A stretch of 10,691 bases of DNA from JBGPIT01 sp041485125. Lineage in GTDB: Bacteria > Desulfobacterota > Binatia > UTPRO1. The position numbers were made by a program, and so were the translations under genes. Shown in pieces: positions 1-10,276 of this stretch. Below the pieces are notes generated by a model. That model saw only the letters and a program-made list of their open reading frames with translations, was not told the DNA's origin and made no database searches. Every line of letters starts with the position of its first letter. Position 1 is the stretch's first letter. The DNA is taken from the NCBI GenBank assembly GCA_041485125.1, contig JBGPIT010000156.1, positions 1 through 10,691 of the forward strand. The letters are read 5' to 3'.

Positions 1-231
1 CGATGCAGAAATGGTGACGCACTGGGCAGCAAATCCTGCGCCACGACAGACCTGCTGTTTCCTGATCTCGCGTCTTTCGTTTATGCAAGATTCGGCGCCG
101 ATGCAGAAGGTGTACCCTTTTGGAGCAGTGCTGCGGGATTGCGCACCAACGGCGTCCTCGACGGGGCGATATTGGTTGGCGATCGTAATCATATAATCGG
201 CAATACTGATTACGGCATGCGTCTTTCGTAA
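1..231 (+). CDS. C-terminal fragment of an unrecognised protein, runs off left edge
   Basis: Frame 1 is open from the first base to TAA at 229-231 and gives a 76-residue C-terminus with no start in the window. The sequence reads like a folded protein, for example SCATTDLLFPDLASFVYARF around residues 12-31 and VLDGAILVGDRNHIIGN around residues 52-68. It has balanced composition and no Arg-rich shadow pattern. I do not recognise the family; the Gly/Asn/Ile pattern near the end could belong to a beta-rich fold. Base composition is clearly less GC-rich than the rest of the window, and third codon positions are mixed rather than nearly all G/C, so this gene may have a different history. The competing 61-codon ORF one base out of phase at 11-196 looks less protein-like. 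The gene converges on the membrane protein at 367-3540. Inference rests on composition only, so confidence is moderate. Confidence 0.5.
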   Translation, partial: RCRNGDALGSKSCATTDLLFPDLASFVYARFGADAEGVPFWSSAAGLRTNGVLDGAILVGDRNHIIGNTDYGMRLS

Positions 232-366
232 GCAAATGCCTGAGCCGGGGTGCCCGCGCGGGCATCACCGCCGGCGCGAGCACCGTCACGCCAGGGGTCG
301 TTTTGTCCCGCCGGGCGTCACGCGAGCGCGACACCCGCGCATGGAGCGACAGCGCGGTGACGCCGC
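232..366. other. Convergent spacer with palindromes, possible terminator region
   Basis: This short spacer lies between two converging stop codons. It holds a perfect 14-base palindrome at 251-264 (TGCCCGCGCGGGCA) and a perfect 8-base inverted repeat, GGCGTCAC at 314-321 with GTGACGCC at 357-364. Inside that repeat lies a smaller GCGCG/CGCGC hairpin at 326-340. The larger repeat sits immediately past the stop of the minus-strand gene ending at 367 and could end its transcript. No run of T follows the stem, so it is not a classical intrinsic terminator. Confidence 0.3.
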
Positions 367-3300
367 TCAAGGCGGCACGCGCGAAAGGCGACGCTCGACT
401 GCCGCGCGTTGCTCCGCGAGCTCGGCCCGCTCGGGAATGCGGCCGAGCACGTCGCGCGTGTCGGCCGCGAGGTATGACAGATCCGTGGGCTGCACGGTGT
501 CGAACGCCTGCGAGAGCGATTGCAGCGCGGCGGCCTCGTTGCCGCTCGCGAGCGAGGCGCGCGCGCGCAGCACGCGATCGTGCGCCTCGGCGCTGATGGG
601 CAGCAGCCGGTCGAGCAAGCCGATCGCTTCCGTCGCCGCCGCCGGATCGTTCTCCGCGATGCGCCAGGCGGCGCGCAATCGGACGGCGTCGGGGAAGAAC
701 GGGTCGCGCGGGGCGATCGCGCCGAGCTCCCGGTCATGGACCGCAAGCGCCCGCCAATCGGCTTTGCGGCTGAGGCGCCAGCCGTCGACGATCGCGGTGC
801 CGCTGGCGTCGAGATCGGCAGCGAACGGCGTGACGGCGGGATCATCGTCGAGGAGCGTGGAGCGGAGCGCGCGCAGCAGCCCCGCGCGCGCCTCGACGTT
901 GCTCGGATCGCGTCGCAACGCCTCGCGGAACGAGTTGGTCGCTTCCGCGATGCGGCCCGACGCGGCCGCGATCAGCCCGGACGCGGCGGCCGCCTGCGCG
1001 GGATCCTGCAGGGTTCCGACCAACCGTGCGGCGCGCGGCAGGTTCCAATCGGCAATGAGGCGGCGGATGAGGTAGAGGCGATCGAGCTCGGCGGGCTCCG
1101 CCGAGAGCGGATCGAAAGCGGCGAGCAAACGGTCGGCGCCGCCCGAGCCGAGCGGATTCGCGAGCACCAGCGGCGACCGCGTCGCGAGCAGATTGCGGTC
1201 GTCGGTGGTCACGACGCCTCCGGCGGCGAAGCGCCGCGCGCCGTCCTCGTCGAGCGCGAGCTCGGCCTCGACGTCCTCGGGTGTCTGCACGCCGGCGCGC
1301 GCGAGCTCGACCGGCGACGCGGCGATCGCGCGCGCCGCCGTGGCGGCGACGGGCAGCGGCTGATCCGAGGCGAGGAACAATGCCCCACTGCGAAAGACCG
1401 GGCGGTACACCCGGACGTACGGAAAGACGTCGAGCAGCGTCGCGACCAGCGAGCGCAGCAGTGGCTCGTCGACGAACTCGAGCTCGATCCACTGCACCAG
1501 GACGCCTCCCGGTGCGAGATGGCGGCGCGCCAAGTCGAAGAACTCGCGGGTGTAGAGGTGCGACGCGCCGGCCGTCCACGGATGCGACGGCTGCGACACG
1601 ATCGCGTCGTAGCGTTTGGCGGTGAGCACCAGCGCGCCGCGGGCGTCGTTCACGTGGACGTGGATGCGTGGATCGGCGAGTGGATCGACGTCACGGCGGG
1701 TGCGGAGCACGCGGTTGGCCTCGAGGACGCGCGGCTCGAGCTCGATCACATCGACGTGCTCGACCGTGCTCGCGATCGCCTCGAGCGCCGAGCCGGCGCC
1801 GAGTCCGATCACGAGCATCGAGCGTGTCTCGGGCCGCGCCAAGGTCGGCAGCGCGCCGAGCCAGCGCTCGAGAACCGACGGCTTGTAGTGTCCCGGCGGG
1901 AGGATCACGCCCTCGGGCAAGCCGTTGGTGCGCATCTGCCAGCCGCTTGCCTCGAGCGCGACGCTCACGGTCGCGCTGCGGCCGACGGCGTAGTACGCCG
2001 GCTCGCGCCGGCGCCGGTCGAGCTTGAGCGGCGACGCGGCGAGCAAGTCCCACGGCGTCGTCGGCGGGGCGACCGCAACGACCAGCCCGGCGGCGAGCGT
2101 CGCGGCGAGGATGGCACGCGCCGGCGGCCTGACGAGCAAGGTCGCGGCGAGCGCCAGCACGAGATTCAGCGTGATCGCCGCCAGCGCCACGCCGGCGTAA
2201 CCGAGAAGCGGCATCAGCACGAAGCCCGTGCCGACCGCGCCGACGATCGCGCCGATGGTGTTCCAGGCGTACACCCGCGCGCTCGCCGGCCCGGCGTCGG
2301 ACTCATCGGCGGCGAGGACACGCACCGCGAACGGAAAGGTCGCGCCGATGAAGATCGCGGCCGGCAGCAGGACGAGCGCGCCCAGCAGGGCGTTCGCGAC
2401 TTGCGCCGACGGACCGCCCGCGCCGAGCCGAAGCGCGAGCGCCGGCAGACCGTCGAGGCGATGAAAGGCGAGCAACGAGCAGCATCCGGCGCCGAGCTCG
2501 GCGACGGCGAACCCAAGTGCTGCGCGCCGGCCGTTCGTGGCGAAACGCGACGCGACGGCACTGCCGATCGCGATGCCGGCGAGAAAGCTCGCGAGCATGG
2601 TCGCGAACGCGTACACGCTGCCGCCCAGGACGTGACCGAGGAGGCGTGTCCACAGGATCTCGTAGCTGAACGAGATCACGCCGGAGACCAGGATCAGCGG
2701 CAGGATGAATCCGCGGCGTCCGCTCCCGGCCGTCGTCGTCCGTGCCGGCGGTGCCGCCGGCGCGACCGGTGCGCTCCACGCCAACAGCGCCGCCAAGCCG
2801 AACACCACCAGGTTCACCGCCGCGCCGACGAGCAACGTGCCGTGCAAGCCGAGCGCCGGCATCAGCACGAACGCGGCGCCGACGGTGCCGAGCACGGCAC
2901 CGAGCGTGTTGACAGCGTAGAGCAGCCCCGTGCGCGAGCCGATCTCGCACTCGCGACGGACGGCATGACGCGCCAGGATCGGCAGCGTCGCGCCCATGCA
3001 CGCGGTCGGCAACAACAGAATCAGGAACGCACAGGCGAGATAGAAGATCGCGAGCGTCAGGCCGTCGGCGGCGGGCGGCGCGTCGCGGGCACCGAAGAGG
3101 AGGACGCAGAGGGCGGTCGACCAGCGGATCGCGACCGGCACGAGGAGCGCGAGCAGCGCGATCGCGAGCTCGAGGGCGCCGTAGACCAGGACCGGCCGCC
3201 GTATCCGCGGCGCGAGACGGCCGGCGACGGCCGCCCCGAGCGCGAGCCCCGCCATGTACGCGGCGAGGACCGACGCGATCGCGAGCTCCGAGGTGCCGAA

Positions 3301-3540
3301 GACGAACGCGAAGTGTCGCGTCCACACGGTCTCGTAGAGCAAAGCGGCAAAGCCGGAGAGCAGGAAGCAGGCGAGCAACGCGACGAACGCCGGCTCGACC
3401 CGGCGGGACGTATTCCGTGGCCGCCGATCGGGGCGCGGCGGCTGCTCGTGCGGAGCGCCTTCGCTACGATCGTCCCCGGCGCGGGCGGCCGCACCGCCGC
3501 GCGCCAGCGTGCGTCGTTGCGCCTTCGAGCCGCGGGCCAT
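367..3540 (-). CDS. Fused MFS-like/spermidine-synthase-like membrane protein with TPR-like tail
   Basis: This 1057-residue protein has three parts. After a basic N-terminus of about 50 residues come two similar multi-helix membrane halves (about residues 51-260 and 275-490). Each starts with a related motif, LLYETVWTRHFAFVFG and FSYEILWTRLLGHVLGG, as in fused MFS/spermidine synthases. A Rossmann methyltransferase-like domain follows: MLVIGLGAGSALEAI from residue 575 binds the nucleoside cofactor, and VIELEPRVL is the acidic ribose-binding strand. At 644-654 the segment YDAIVSQPSHP stands where true spermidine synthases have DxxDP, so Q650 and H653 replace the two Asp residues; aminopropyl transfer is therefore doubtful. 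The last roughly 270 residues are Ala-rich helical, with a TPR-like unit (ASGRIAEATNSFREALRRDP). The ATG at 3538-3540 has no strong ribosome binding site. The gene lies downstream of the CHRD gene on the same strand, past a terminator. Substrate unknown. Confidence 0.85.
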   Translation of the reverse strand: MARGSKAQRRTLARGGAAARAGDDRSEGAPHEQPPRPDRRPRNTSRRVEPAFVALLACFLLSGFAALLYETVWTRHFAFVFGTSELAIASVLAAYMAGLALGAAVAGRLAPRIRRPVLVYGALELAIALLALLVPVAIRWSTALCVLLFGARDAPPAADGLTLAIFYLACAFLILLLPTACMGATLPILARHAVRRECEIGSRTGLLYAVNTLGAVLGTVGAAFVLMPALGLHGTLLVGAAVNLVVFGLAALLAWSAPVAPAAPPARTTTAGSGRRGFILPLILVSGVISFSYEILWTRLLGHVLGGSVYAFATMLASFLAGIAIGSAVASRFATNGRRAALGFAVAELGAGCCSLLAFHRLDGLPALALRLGAGGPSAQVANALLGALVLLPAAIFIGATFPFAVRVLAADESDAGPASARVYAWNTIGAIVGAVGTGFVLMPLLGYAGVALAAITLNLVLALAATLLVRPPARAILAATLAAGLVVAVAPPTTPWDLLAASPLKLDRRRREPAYYAVGRSATVSVALEASGWQMRTNGLPEGVILPPGHYKPSVLERWLGALPTLARPETRSMLVIGLGAGSALEAIASTVEHVDVIELEPRVLEANRVLRTRRDVDPLADPRIHVHVNDARGALVLTAKRYDAIVSQPSHPWTAGASHLYTREFFDLARRHLAPGGVLVQWIELEFVDEPLLRSLVATLLDVFPYVRVYRPVFRSGALFLASDQPLPVAATAARAIAASPVELARAGVQTPEDVEAELALDEDGARRFAAGGVVTTDDRNLLATRSPLVLANPLGSGGADRLLAAFDPLSAEPAELDRLYLIRRLIADWNLPRAARLVGTLQDPAQAAAASGLIAAASGRIAEATNSFREALRRDPSNVEARAGLLRALRSTLLDDDPAVTPFAADLDASGTAIVDGWRLSRKADWRALAVHDRELGAIAPRDPFFPDAVRLRAAWRIAENDPAAATEAIGLLDRLLPISAEAHDRVLRARASLASGNEAAALQSLSQAFDTVQPTDLSYLAADTRDVLGRIPERAELAEQRAAVERRLSRVPP

Positions 3541-3553
3541 CGGCCGAGGGCTA

Positions 3554-3609
3554 TCAGAAAGAAAACGCCGCGCGTACCCGGCGGTGAGGCACCGGAGACG
3601 CGCGGCGTT
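3554..3609 (-). terminator. Rho-independent terminator after the CHRD gene
   Basis: A perfect 12-base inverted repeat (AACGCCGCGCGT at 3564-3575 and ACGCGCGGCGTT at 3598-3609) encloses a second small hairpin (CGGTG at 3582-3586, CACCG at 3590-3594). Read on the minus strand the stem is followed directly by a T-rich run, TTTTCTTTCT. It lies 28 bases past the stop of the CHRD gene and ends only about 14 bases before the start codon of the next minus-strand gene. This is the clearest intrinsic terminator in the window. Confidence 0.8.
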
Positions 3610-3637
3610 CAGAGACCCCAGCCGACGGGGGTCGATC

Positions 3638-4219
3638 TCAGGCGGAAACGACGGATCGCCGGCGCAGCGCGAAGAGCGCGCCGCTACTGAGAAGGAGCAG
3701 TGCGAACACGACCAGACCCCACTCCGACGCCGTCGGGATCGGCGTGACTAGCAGGATCTGACCGCGGATCTCCCCGAGGCCGAAGGTCGCGGTGTGAATG
3801 TTCGCGTAGGTCAGGCCCGCGTAGATGTTGTTCTCTTGGACCGTCGTCAGGCCGGTCCACGCTCCCACCTTGTGCCCCGACGTCGTGACGCCGGCGGGAA
3901 GCGGGAACAAGATGCCGGACATCACACCGGGACCGGAGAAGCCGTGGATGTGGGCCGCGTTCTCGTTCGAGCCGAGGCCCGAGTAGGTGATGTCGAAGGA
4001 CAGCTGGTGGGTCGCGGTATCGAGGACGAACGTGCCGGTGCCGGTTCCGGTCGAGCCATTCGGCGGCGTCTCTTGCGCACCGTCGAGGCTGGCGGCGAAG
4101 TTGTACGTCGTCGCATTGGCGGCCGCGGGGACGATCAGGCAGATGGTCGCGGCGATCGTCGCGACACCCTTGATGGTCGCGTGGAAACGGAACGGACGGA
4201 AACGAGACGGCACTCGCAT
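3638..4219 (-). CDS. Exported CHRD-domain protein with IPTL-CTERM-type sorting tail
   Basis: This 193-residue protein starts with a basic stretch and a hydrophobic segment (VATIAATICLIVPAAANA), a signal peptide with a likely cut after ANA. A CHRD domain follows, with the typical opening LDGAQETPP, the histidine pair in NAAHIHGFSGPGVMSG, and a closing segment with IHTATFGLGEIRGQI. CHRD domains occur in chordin and in many exported bacterial proteins; their biochemical role is not settled. The C-terminus has IPTASEWG, a hydrophobic helix and RRR, the layout of the IPTL-CTERM sorting signal recognised by exosortase H-type enzymes; the usual Leu of IPTL is Ala here. I chose the inner ATG at 4217-4219, not the one at 4253-4255, because AGGAGG lies 7 bases upstream of it. 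The protein is probably processed at the envelope or released. No exosortase gene is in the window. Confidence 0.85.
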   Translation of the reverse strand: MRVPSRFRPFRFHATIKGVATIAATICLIVPAAANATTYNFAASLDGAQETPPNGSTGTGTGTFVLDTATHQLSFDITYSGLGSNENAAHIHGFSGPGVMSGILFPLPAGVTTSGHKVGAWTGLTTVQENNIYAGLTYANIHTATFGLGEIRGQILLVTPIPTASEWGLVVFALLLLSSGALFALRRRSVVSA

Positions 4220-4226
4220 GGCGGAT

Positions 4227-4232
4227 CCTCCT
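4227..4232 (-). promoter_or_regulatory. Ribosome binding site that sets the CHRD start
   Basis: On the minus strand this is a perfect AGGAGG, 7 bases before the ATG at 4217-4219. It lies inside the longer possible reading frame that begins at 4255, so it argues for the shorter protein, whose N-terminus is also a better signal peptide. Confidence 0.75.
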
Positions 4233-4430
4233 CGCGGGTCTGCTACCACCCGCATGTCGCGATCAGCAAGGAAAATAGCGACGCGCGACCCGTGGTCCCC
4301 GCTCGCGCGCGACGGGTCTCACAAGGCGCCATGGAGTAGTACGGCTCGCGCGCCGGCGCGGTTACTGCGCCGGTACTCTCGACGACGACCCGGCGTTGAC
4401 GCTCCGAATCGCCACGACATAGAGAGAGCC
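4233..4430. promoter_or_regulatory. Divergent intergenic region between CHRD and threonine aldolase genes
   Basis: The two genes point away from each other, so promoters for both must lie here or inside the neighbours. I see an inverted repeat CCGGCGC (4353-4359) / GCGCCGG (4367-4373) with a 7-base loop, about 58 bases before the threonine aldolase start. It could be a leader hairpin or operator. The short AT-rich patch at 4269-4277 might serve a minus-strand promoter. No convincing -35/-10 pair is visible. Confidence 0.3.
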
Positions 4431-5462
4431 ATGCGGATCATCGACCTGCGCAGCGATACGCTCACCCGACCGACACCCGGCATGCGCCGCGCGATGGCGG
4501 ACGCGGAGGTCGGCGACGACGTCTTTCGCGAGGATCCGACCGTGATCGGACTCGAAGCGCGCTGTGCCGAGCTCGCCGGCAAGGAGGCCGCGCTCTTCGT
4601 CCCGAGCGGCACGATGGCGAACCTCATCGCGTGCAAGGTGCACACGCAACCGGGCGATGAGGTGATCCTCGAGCGTGGGTCTCACCTCTATCGATATGAG
4701 GCGGGCGGATTCGCCGCCTACGCCGGCGTGAGCGTCGCGCTGGTCGACGGCGACCGCGGCTTGGTCGAGCCGTCGCAGGTGGTCGCGGCGCTGCGCGCCT
4801 CCGACGTCCACCAGCCGCGCTCGCGCGTGCTCTGGCTCGAGAACACCCACAACTACGGCGGCGGCAGCTGCTATCCGCTCGAGCAGCTCGCGGCCGTCGC
4901 CATGACGGCGCGCGAGCACGGGCTCGCCGTCCACCTCGACGGCGCACGGGTTTGGAATGCCTGCATCGCGCAAGAGATCCCGCTCACCGCGATCGCCGCG
5001 CACGTCGACTCGTTGAGCTTTTGCTTCTCGAAAGGGCTCGGCTGCCCGGTCGGCTCGATCGTCGTCGGCAGCGCGTCGTTCGTCGCGCAGGCCCGCCGGG
5101 TGCGGAAGATGCTCGGCGGCGGCATGCGCCAAGCGGGTGTGCTCGCCGCCGCCGCGCTCTACGCCCTCGACCACCACGTCGCGCGCCTCGCCGAGGACCA
5201 CGCGCACGCGCGGCTCGTCGCCGACGGGCTCACCGACGGCACCGGCCTCCGCCTGCGCGGGACGGTCGAGACGAACATCGTCTGTCTCGACACCAGCGGG
5301 CATGACACGGCGGCGGCGGTTGCCGTCGAGCTCGGGACGGCGGGGCTGCGCTGCCTCGCGATCGCGCCCACCACGCTCCGCCTCGTCACCCACCTCGACG
5401 TCGCGCGCGCCGACGTCGAGCACGCCATCGCCGCCGCCAGGACCGTCCTCGGCAGCGCCTGA
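4431..5462 (+). CDS. ltaE: Low-specificity L-threonine aldolase (PLP enzyme)
   Basis: This 343-residue fold-type I PLP enzyme is predicted to cleave L-threonine or L-allo-threonine to glycine and acetaldehyde in the cytosol. The opening IDLRSDTLTRPTPGMRRAM and the following GDDVFREDPTV are family hallmarks. SHLYRYEAGG carries H85, the residue expected to stack on the cofactor. HLDGARVWNA carries D170, which should pair with the pyridine nitrogen. SFCFSKGLGCPVGS carries K201, the expected Schiff-base lysine. Length is normal for the family. The frame is open much further upstream, but the family alignment begins at the ATG at 4431, preceded by a weak purine-rich AGAGAG. It faces away from the CHRD gene and lies 139 bases before the di-iron protein gene on the same strand. 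Other beta-hydroxy amino acids, such as phenylserine types, are possible substrates. The symbol is assigned by family; specificity is not proven. Confidence 0.88.
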   Translation: MRIIDLRSDTLTRPTPGMRRAMADAEVGDDVFREDPTVIGLEARCAELAGKEAALFVPSGTMANLIACKVHTQPGDEVILERGSHLYRYEAGGFAAYAGVSVALVDGDRGLVEPSQVVAALRASDVHQPRSRVLWLENTHNYGGGSCYPLEQLAAVAMTAREHGLAVHLDGARVWNACIAQEIPLTAIAAHVDSLSFCFSKGLGCPVGSIVVGSASFVAQARRVRKMLGGGMRQAGVLAAAALYALDHHVARLAEDHAHARLVADGLTDGTGLRLRGTVETNIVCLDTSGHDTAAAVAVELGTAGLRCLAIAPTTLRLVTHLDVARADVEHAIAAARTVLGSA

Positions 5463-5601
5463 CGCGCGCGCCCGGTCACCGTCGGCTCGCCACCCCCCGG
5501 TGCGGACGCCGCCGGCGCGTCATGACCAAGCGTCGGCCGCGTGGTATGCCGCCACGCAATATGCCCGTCGGGCAATACCCACCCCCTCACGAGGAGCGTC
5601 G
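5463..5601. other. Spacer with GC palindrome before the di-iron protein gene
   Basis: Two overlapping inverted repeats lie 25-60 bases before the start codon. One is a perfect TGCCCG-T-CGGGCA at 5562-5574. The other is a nearly perfect pairing of GGTATGCC (5543-5550) with GGCAATACC (5571-5579). The two stems exclude each other. No T-run follows, so an operator or a leader structure is more likely than a terminator. GAGGAG at 5591-5596 is the ribosome binding site of the next gene, 5 bases from its ATG. Confidence 0.35.
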
Positions 5602-6701
5602 ATGAAATACACGCAACGGAATCCCCTCCCGATACCCGAGATCGGCCCGTCCGAGTCCGTCCCGTCGAGCATGGCGACGGTCTTCGACTGGGAGTACGCG
5701 CTCCGCCGGCAGAACCTCCTGACGCTCTACGAGAAGGGCAAGGCCAACAGCTGGAACGCGACCGACCTCGACTGGTCGCAAGAGGTCGACCTCGAGAAGA
5801 TTCGCCGCGAGCGCACGGGCGCCGGCTCGGCCGATCTCTTCAACCAGATCCTCAGCCCACCGCACCCGCTCGACGACAAGCTCGCCGCCGAGGTCGACCT
5901 GAACATGGTCGCGTGGATGCTGTCGCAGTTCCTGCACGGTGAGCAGGGCGCGCTCCTCGCGACCGCGAAGATCGTGCAGAGCGTGCCGTGGGAGGAGGCC
6001 AAGTGGTACGCCGCCAACCAAGTCGCCGACGAGGCACGCCACGTCGAGGTCTATCACCGCTATCTCACCGAGAAGCTCGGCTGCTCGTTCGGCGTGAACA
6101 AGCATCTGCGCACGCTCCTCGACCAGATCATCTCCGACTCGCGCTGGGACATGACCTACCTCGGCATGCAGATCATGGTGGAAGGTCTCGCGCTGGCGGC
6201 GTTCGGCTTCATGAAGCTCGAGTGGCCCGACGAGCCGCTGATCCAGGACATCACCACGCGCATCATGGCCGACGAGTCGCGCCATGTCGCCTTCGGCGTG
6301 CTCTCGCTCGAGCACCTGTACACGAAGGAGCTGAGCGCGCCCGAGGTGCGGGAGCGCGAGGACTTCATCATCGAGGCGACCTACCTGATGCGCGACCGCC
6401 TGCTGATGCACGACGTCTTCGAGCGCAGCGGTCTCGACGTCGAGACCTGGGTGCGGTGGTCGCTCGAGACCCCGTTCATGCAGGGCTTTCGGCAGATGCT
6501 GTTCTCGAAGATCGTGCCGAACCTGCGTCGGCTCGGCCTCCTCACGCCGCGCGTGCGCGAGGCGTATCGCAAGCTCGATCTGCTGCAGTTCGAGCACATG
6601 AAGGACTCGAGCGAGGATCCCGAGGTGATGGCGCCGGCGGAGCTGGTGCAGCTGCTGATGAGCCTGCGCAACGGCGGCACGGAGAAGACGGGTACCGCGG
6701 C

Positions 6702-6705
<4 letters not shown>
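5602..6705 (+). CDS. Ferritin-like/R2-like di-iron carboxylate protein, putative oxygenase
   Basis: This 367-residue soluble, mostly helical protein has a full set of di-iron ligands. They are E114 (HGEQGALLATA), E144 and H147 (DEARHVEVYHRY), E194 (MVEGLALAAFGF), and E225 and H228 (ADESRHVAFGVL). Two Glu-plus-ExxH pairs spaced about 30 residues apart are the pattern of the R2/ferritin-like oxygenase superfamily, which includes ribonucleotide reductase R2, bacterial multicomponent monooxygenases and aldehyde deformylating oxygenase. The N-terminal part contains a Trp/Asp-rich stretch, NSWNATDLDWSQEVDL. I recognise the superfamily but not a named enzyme, and I see no evidence for true ribonucleotide reductase. 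The ATG at 5602 follows GAGGAG at a 5-base distance. The TGA overlaps the GTG start of the aldo/keto reductase, so the two are translationally coupled and probably act in one process. Oxidation of a small organic molecule, fatty or aromatic, is a guess from family behaviour. Confidence 0.82.
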
Positions 6706-7670
<965 letters not shown>

Positions 7671-7953
7671 CGCGCGCCGGCGTTCCCGCCCGGACCGCAG
7701 CCGCCATGTGAGCTCTCGGCGCGTCCGCCGTGCGAGCTCGCGTCGGCGCCGCCGCGGGTTGTGACACAACAGACTTACTAACATTTCGCGTACTAATGAC
7801 GATCTATCGTGTAGTATTGCGATTCGTCTCGATGCCCGTCGCGCCGCTGCACGACGACACGCCCGAAAAGCCCTGATTCGACGCGGCCCTCGCTGGCATA
7901 CGAATTGTTGAAGACCCTCTGCGCGCAATGCGCACTCATTTGCGGAGGGAAAC
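7671..7953. promoter_or_regulatory. Upstream region of the thioester-domain gene with AT-rich island and palindrome
   Basis: This spacer of about 283 bases is GC-rich at first (7671-7755), then turns clearly AT-rich at about 7759-7825, a likely promoter zone. At 7759-7769 lies a perfect palindrome TTGTG-A-CACAA, a candidate operator; its half TGTGA resembles a CRP/FNR-family half-site, but no second half is properly spaced. TACTAA occurs twice (7776-7781 and 7791-7796), but neither pairs with a well-placed -35 box. GGAGG at 7944-7948 is a good ribosome binding site 5 bases before the ATG at 7954. I see no gene in this stretch. Confidence 0.45.
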
Positions 7954-10131
<2,178 letters not shown>

Positions 10132-10174
10132 GTCCAGCCGACCCGGACGACCCCTCCCCGTCCGAGTCGTGTCG

Positions 10175-10208
10175 GAGGCCGGCGCGTGTTGCTCCGCGCG
10201 CCGGCCTC
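10175..10208. terminator. Strong GC hairpin between convergent genes
   Basis: A perfect 12-base inverted repeat, GAGGCCGGCGCG (10175-10186) and CGCGCCGGCCTC (10197-10208), has a 10-base loop. It lies 44 bases past the stop of the thioester-domain gene and near the end of the converging gene on the minus strand. A T-run is missing on both sides, so it may stop or stabilise transcripts from both directions without being a classical terminator. A smaller hairpin, CGGACG (10144-10149) / CGTCCG (10159-10164), precedes it. Confidence 0.5.
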
Positions 10209-10276
10209 GATGGTCGTGGCGATACGATCAGCGACTCACTTGTCCGTCGCGTCCTCGATCGTGTCGCCGGCCTTCT

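Noticed and set aside
11..196. 61-codon plus-strand open frame at the left edge
   Set aside because: Frame 1 over the same bases is open from the window edge and reads more like a protein; the 61-codon peptide looks random.
520..3690. 1056-codon plus-strand open frame opposite the membrane protein
   Set aside because: It is an Arg/Glu/Gly-rich antisense shadow with no domain or signal. The minus strand carries transmembrane, Rossmann and TPR-like features over the same bases.
3987..4430. Extended N-terminus of the threonine aldolase
   Set aside because: The frame is open upstream, but the added residues are Arg-rich, overlap the divergent CHRD gene, and lie before the normal family start at 4431.
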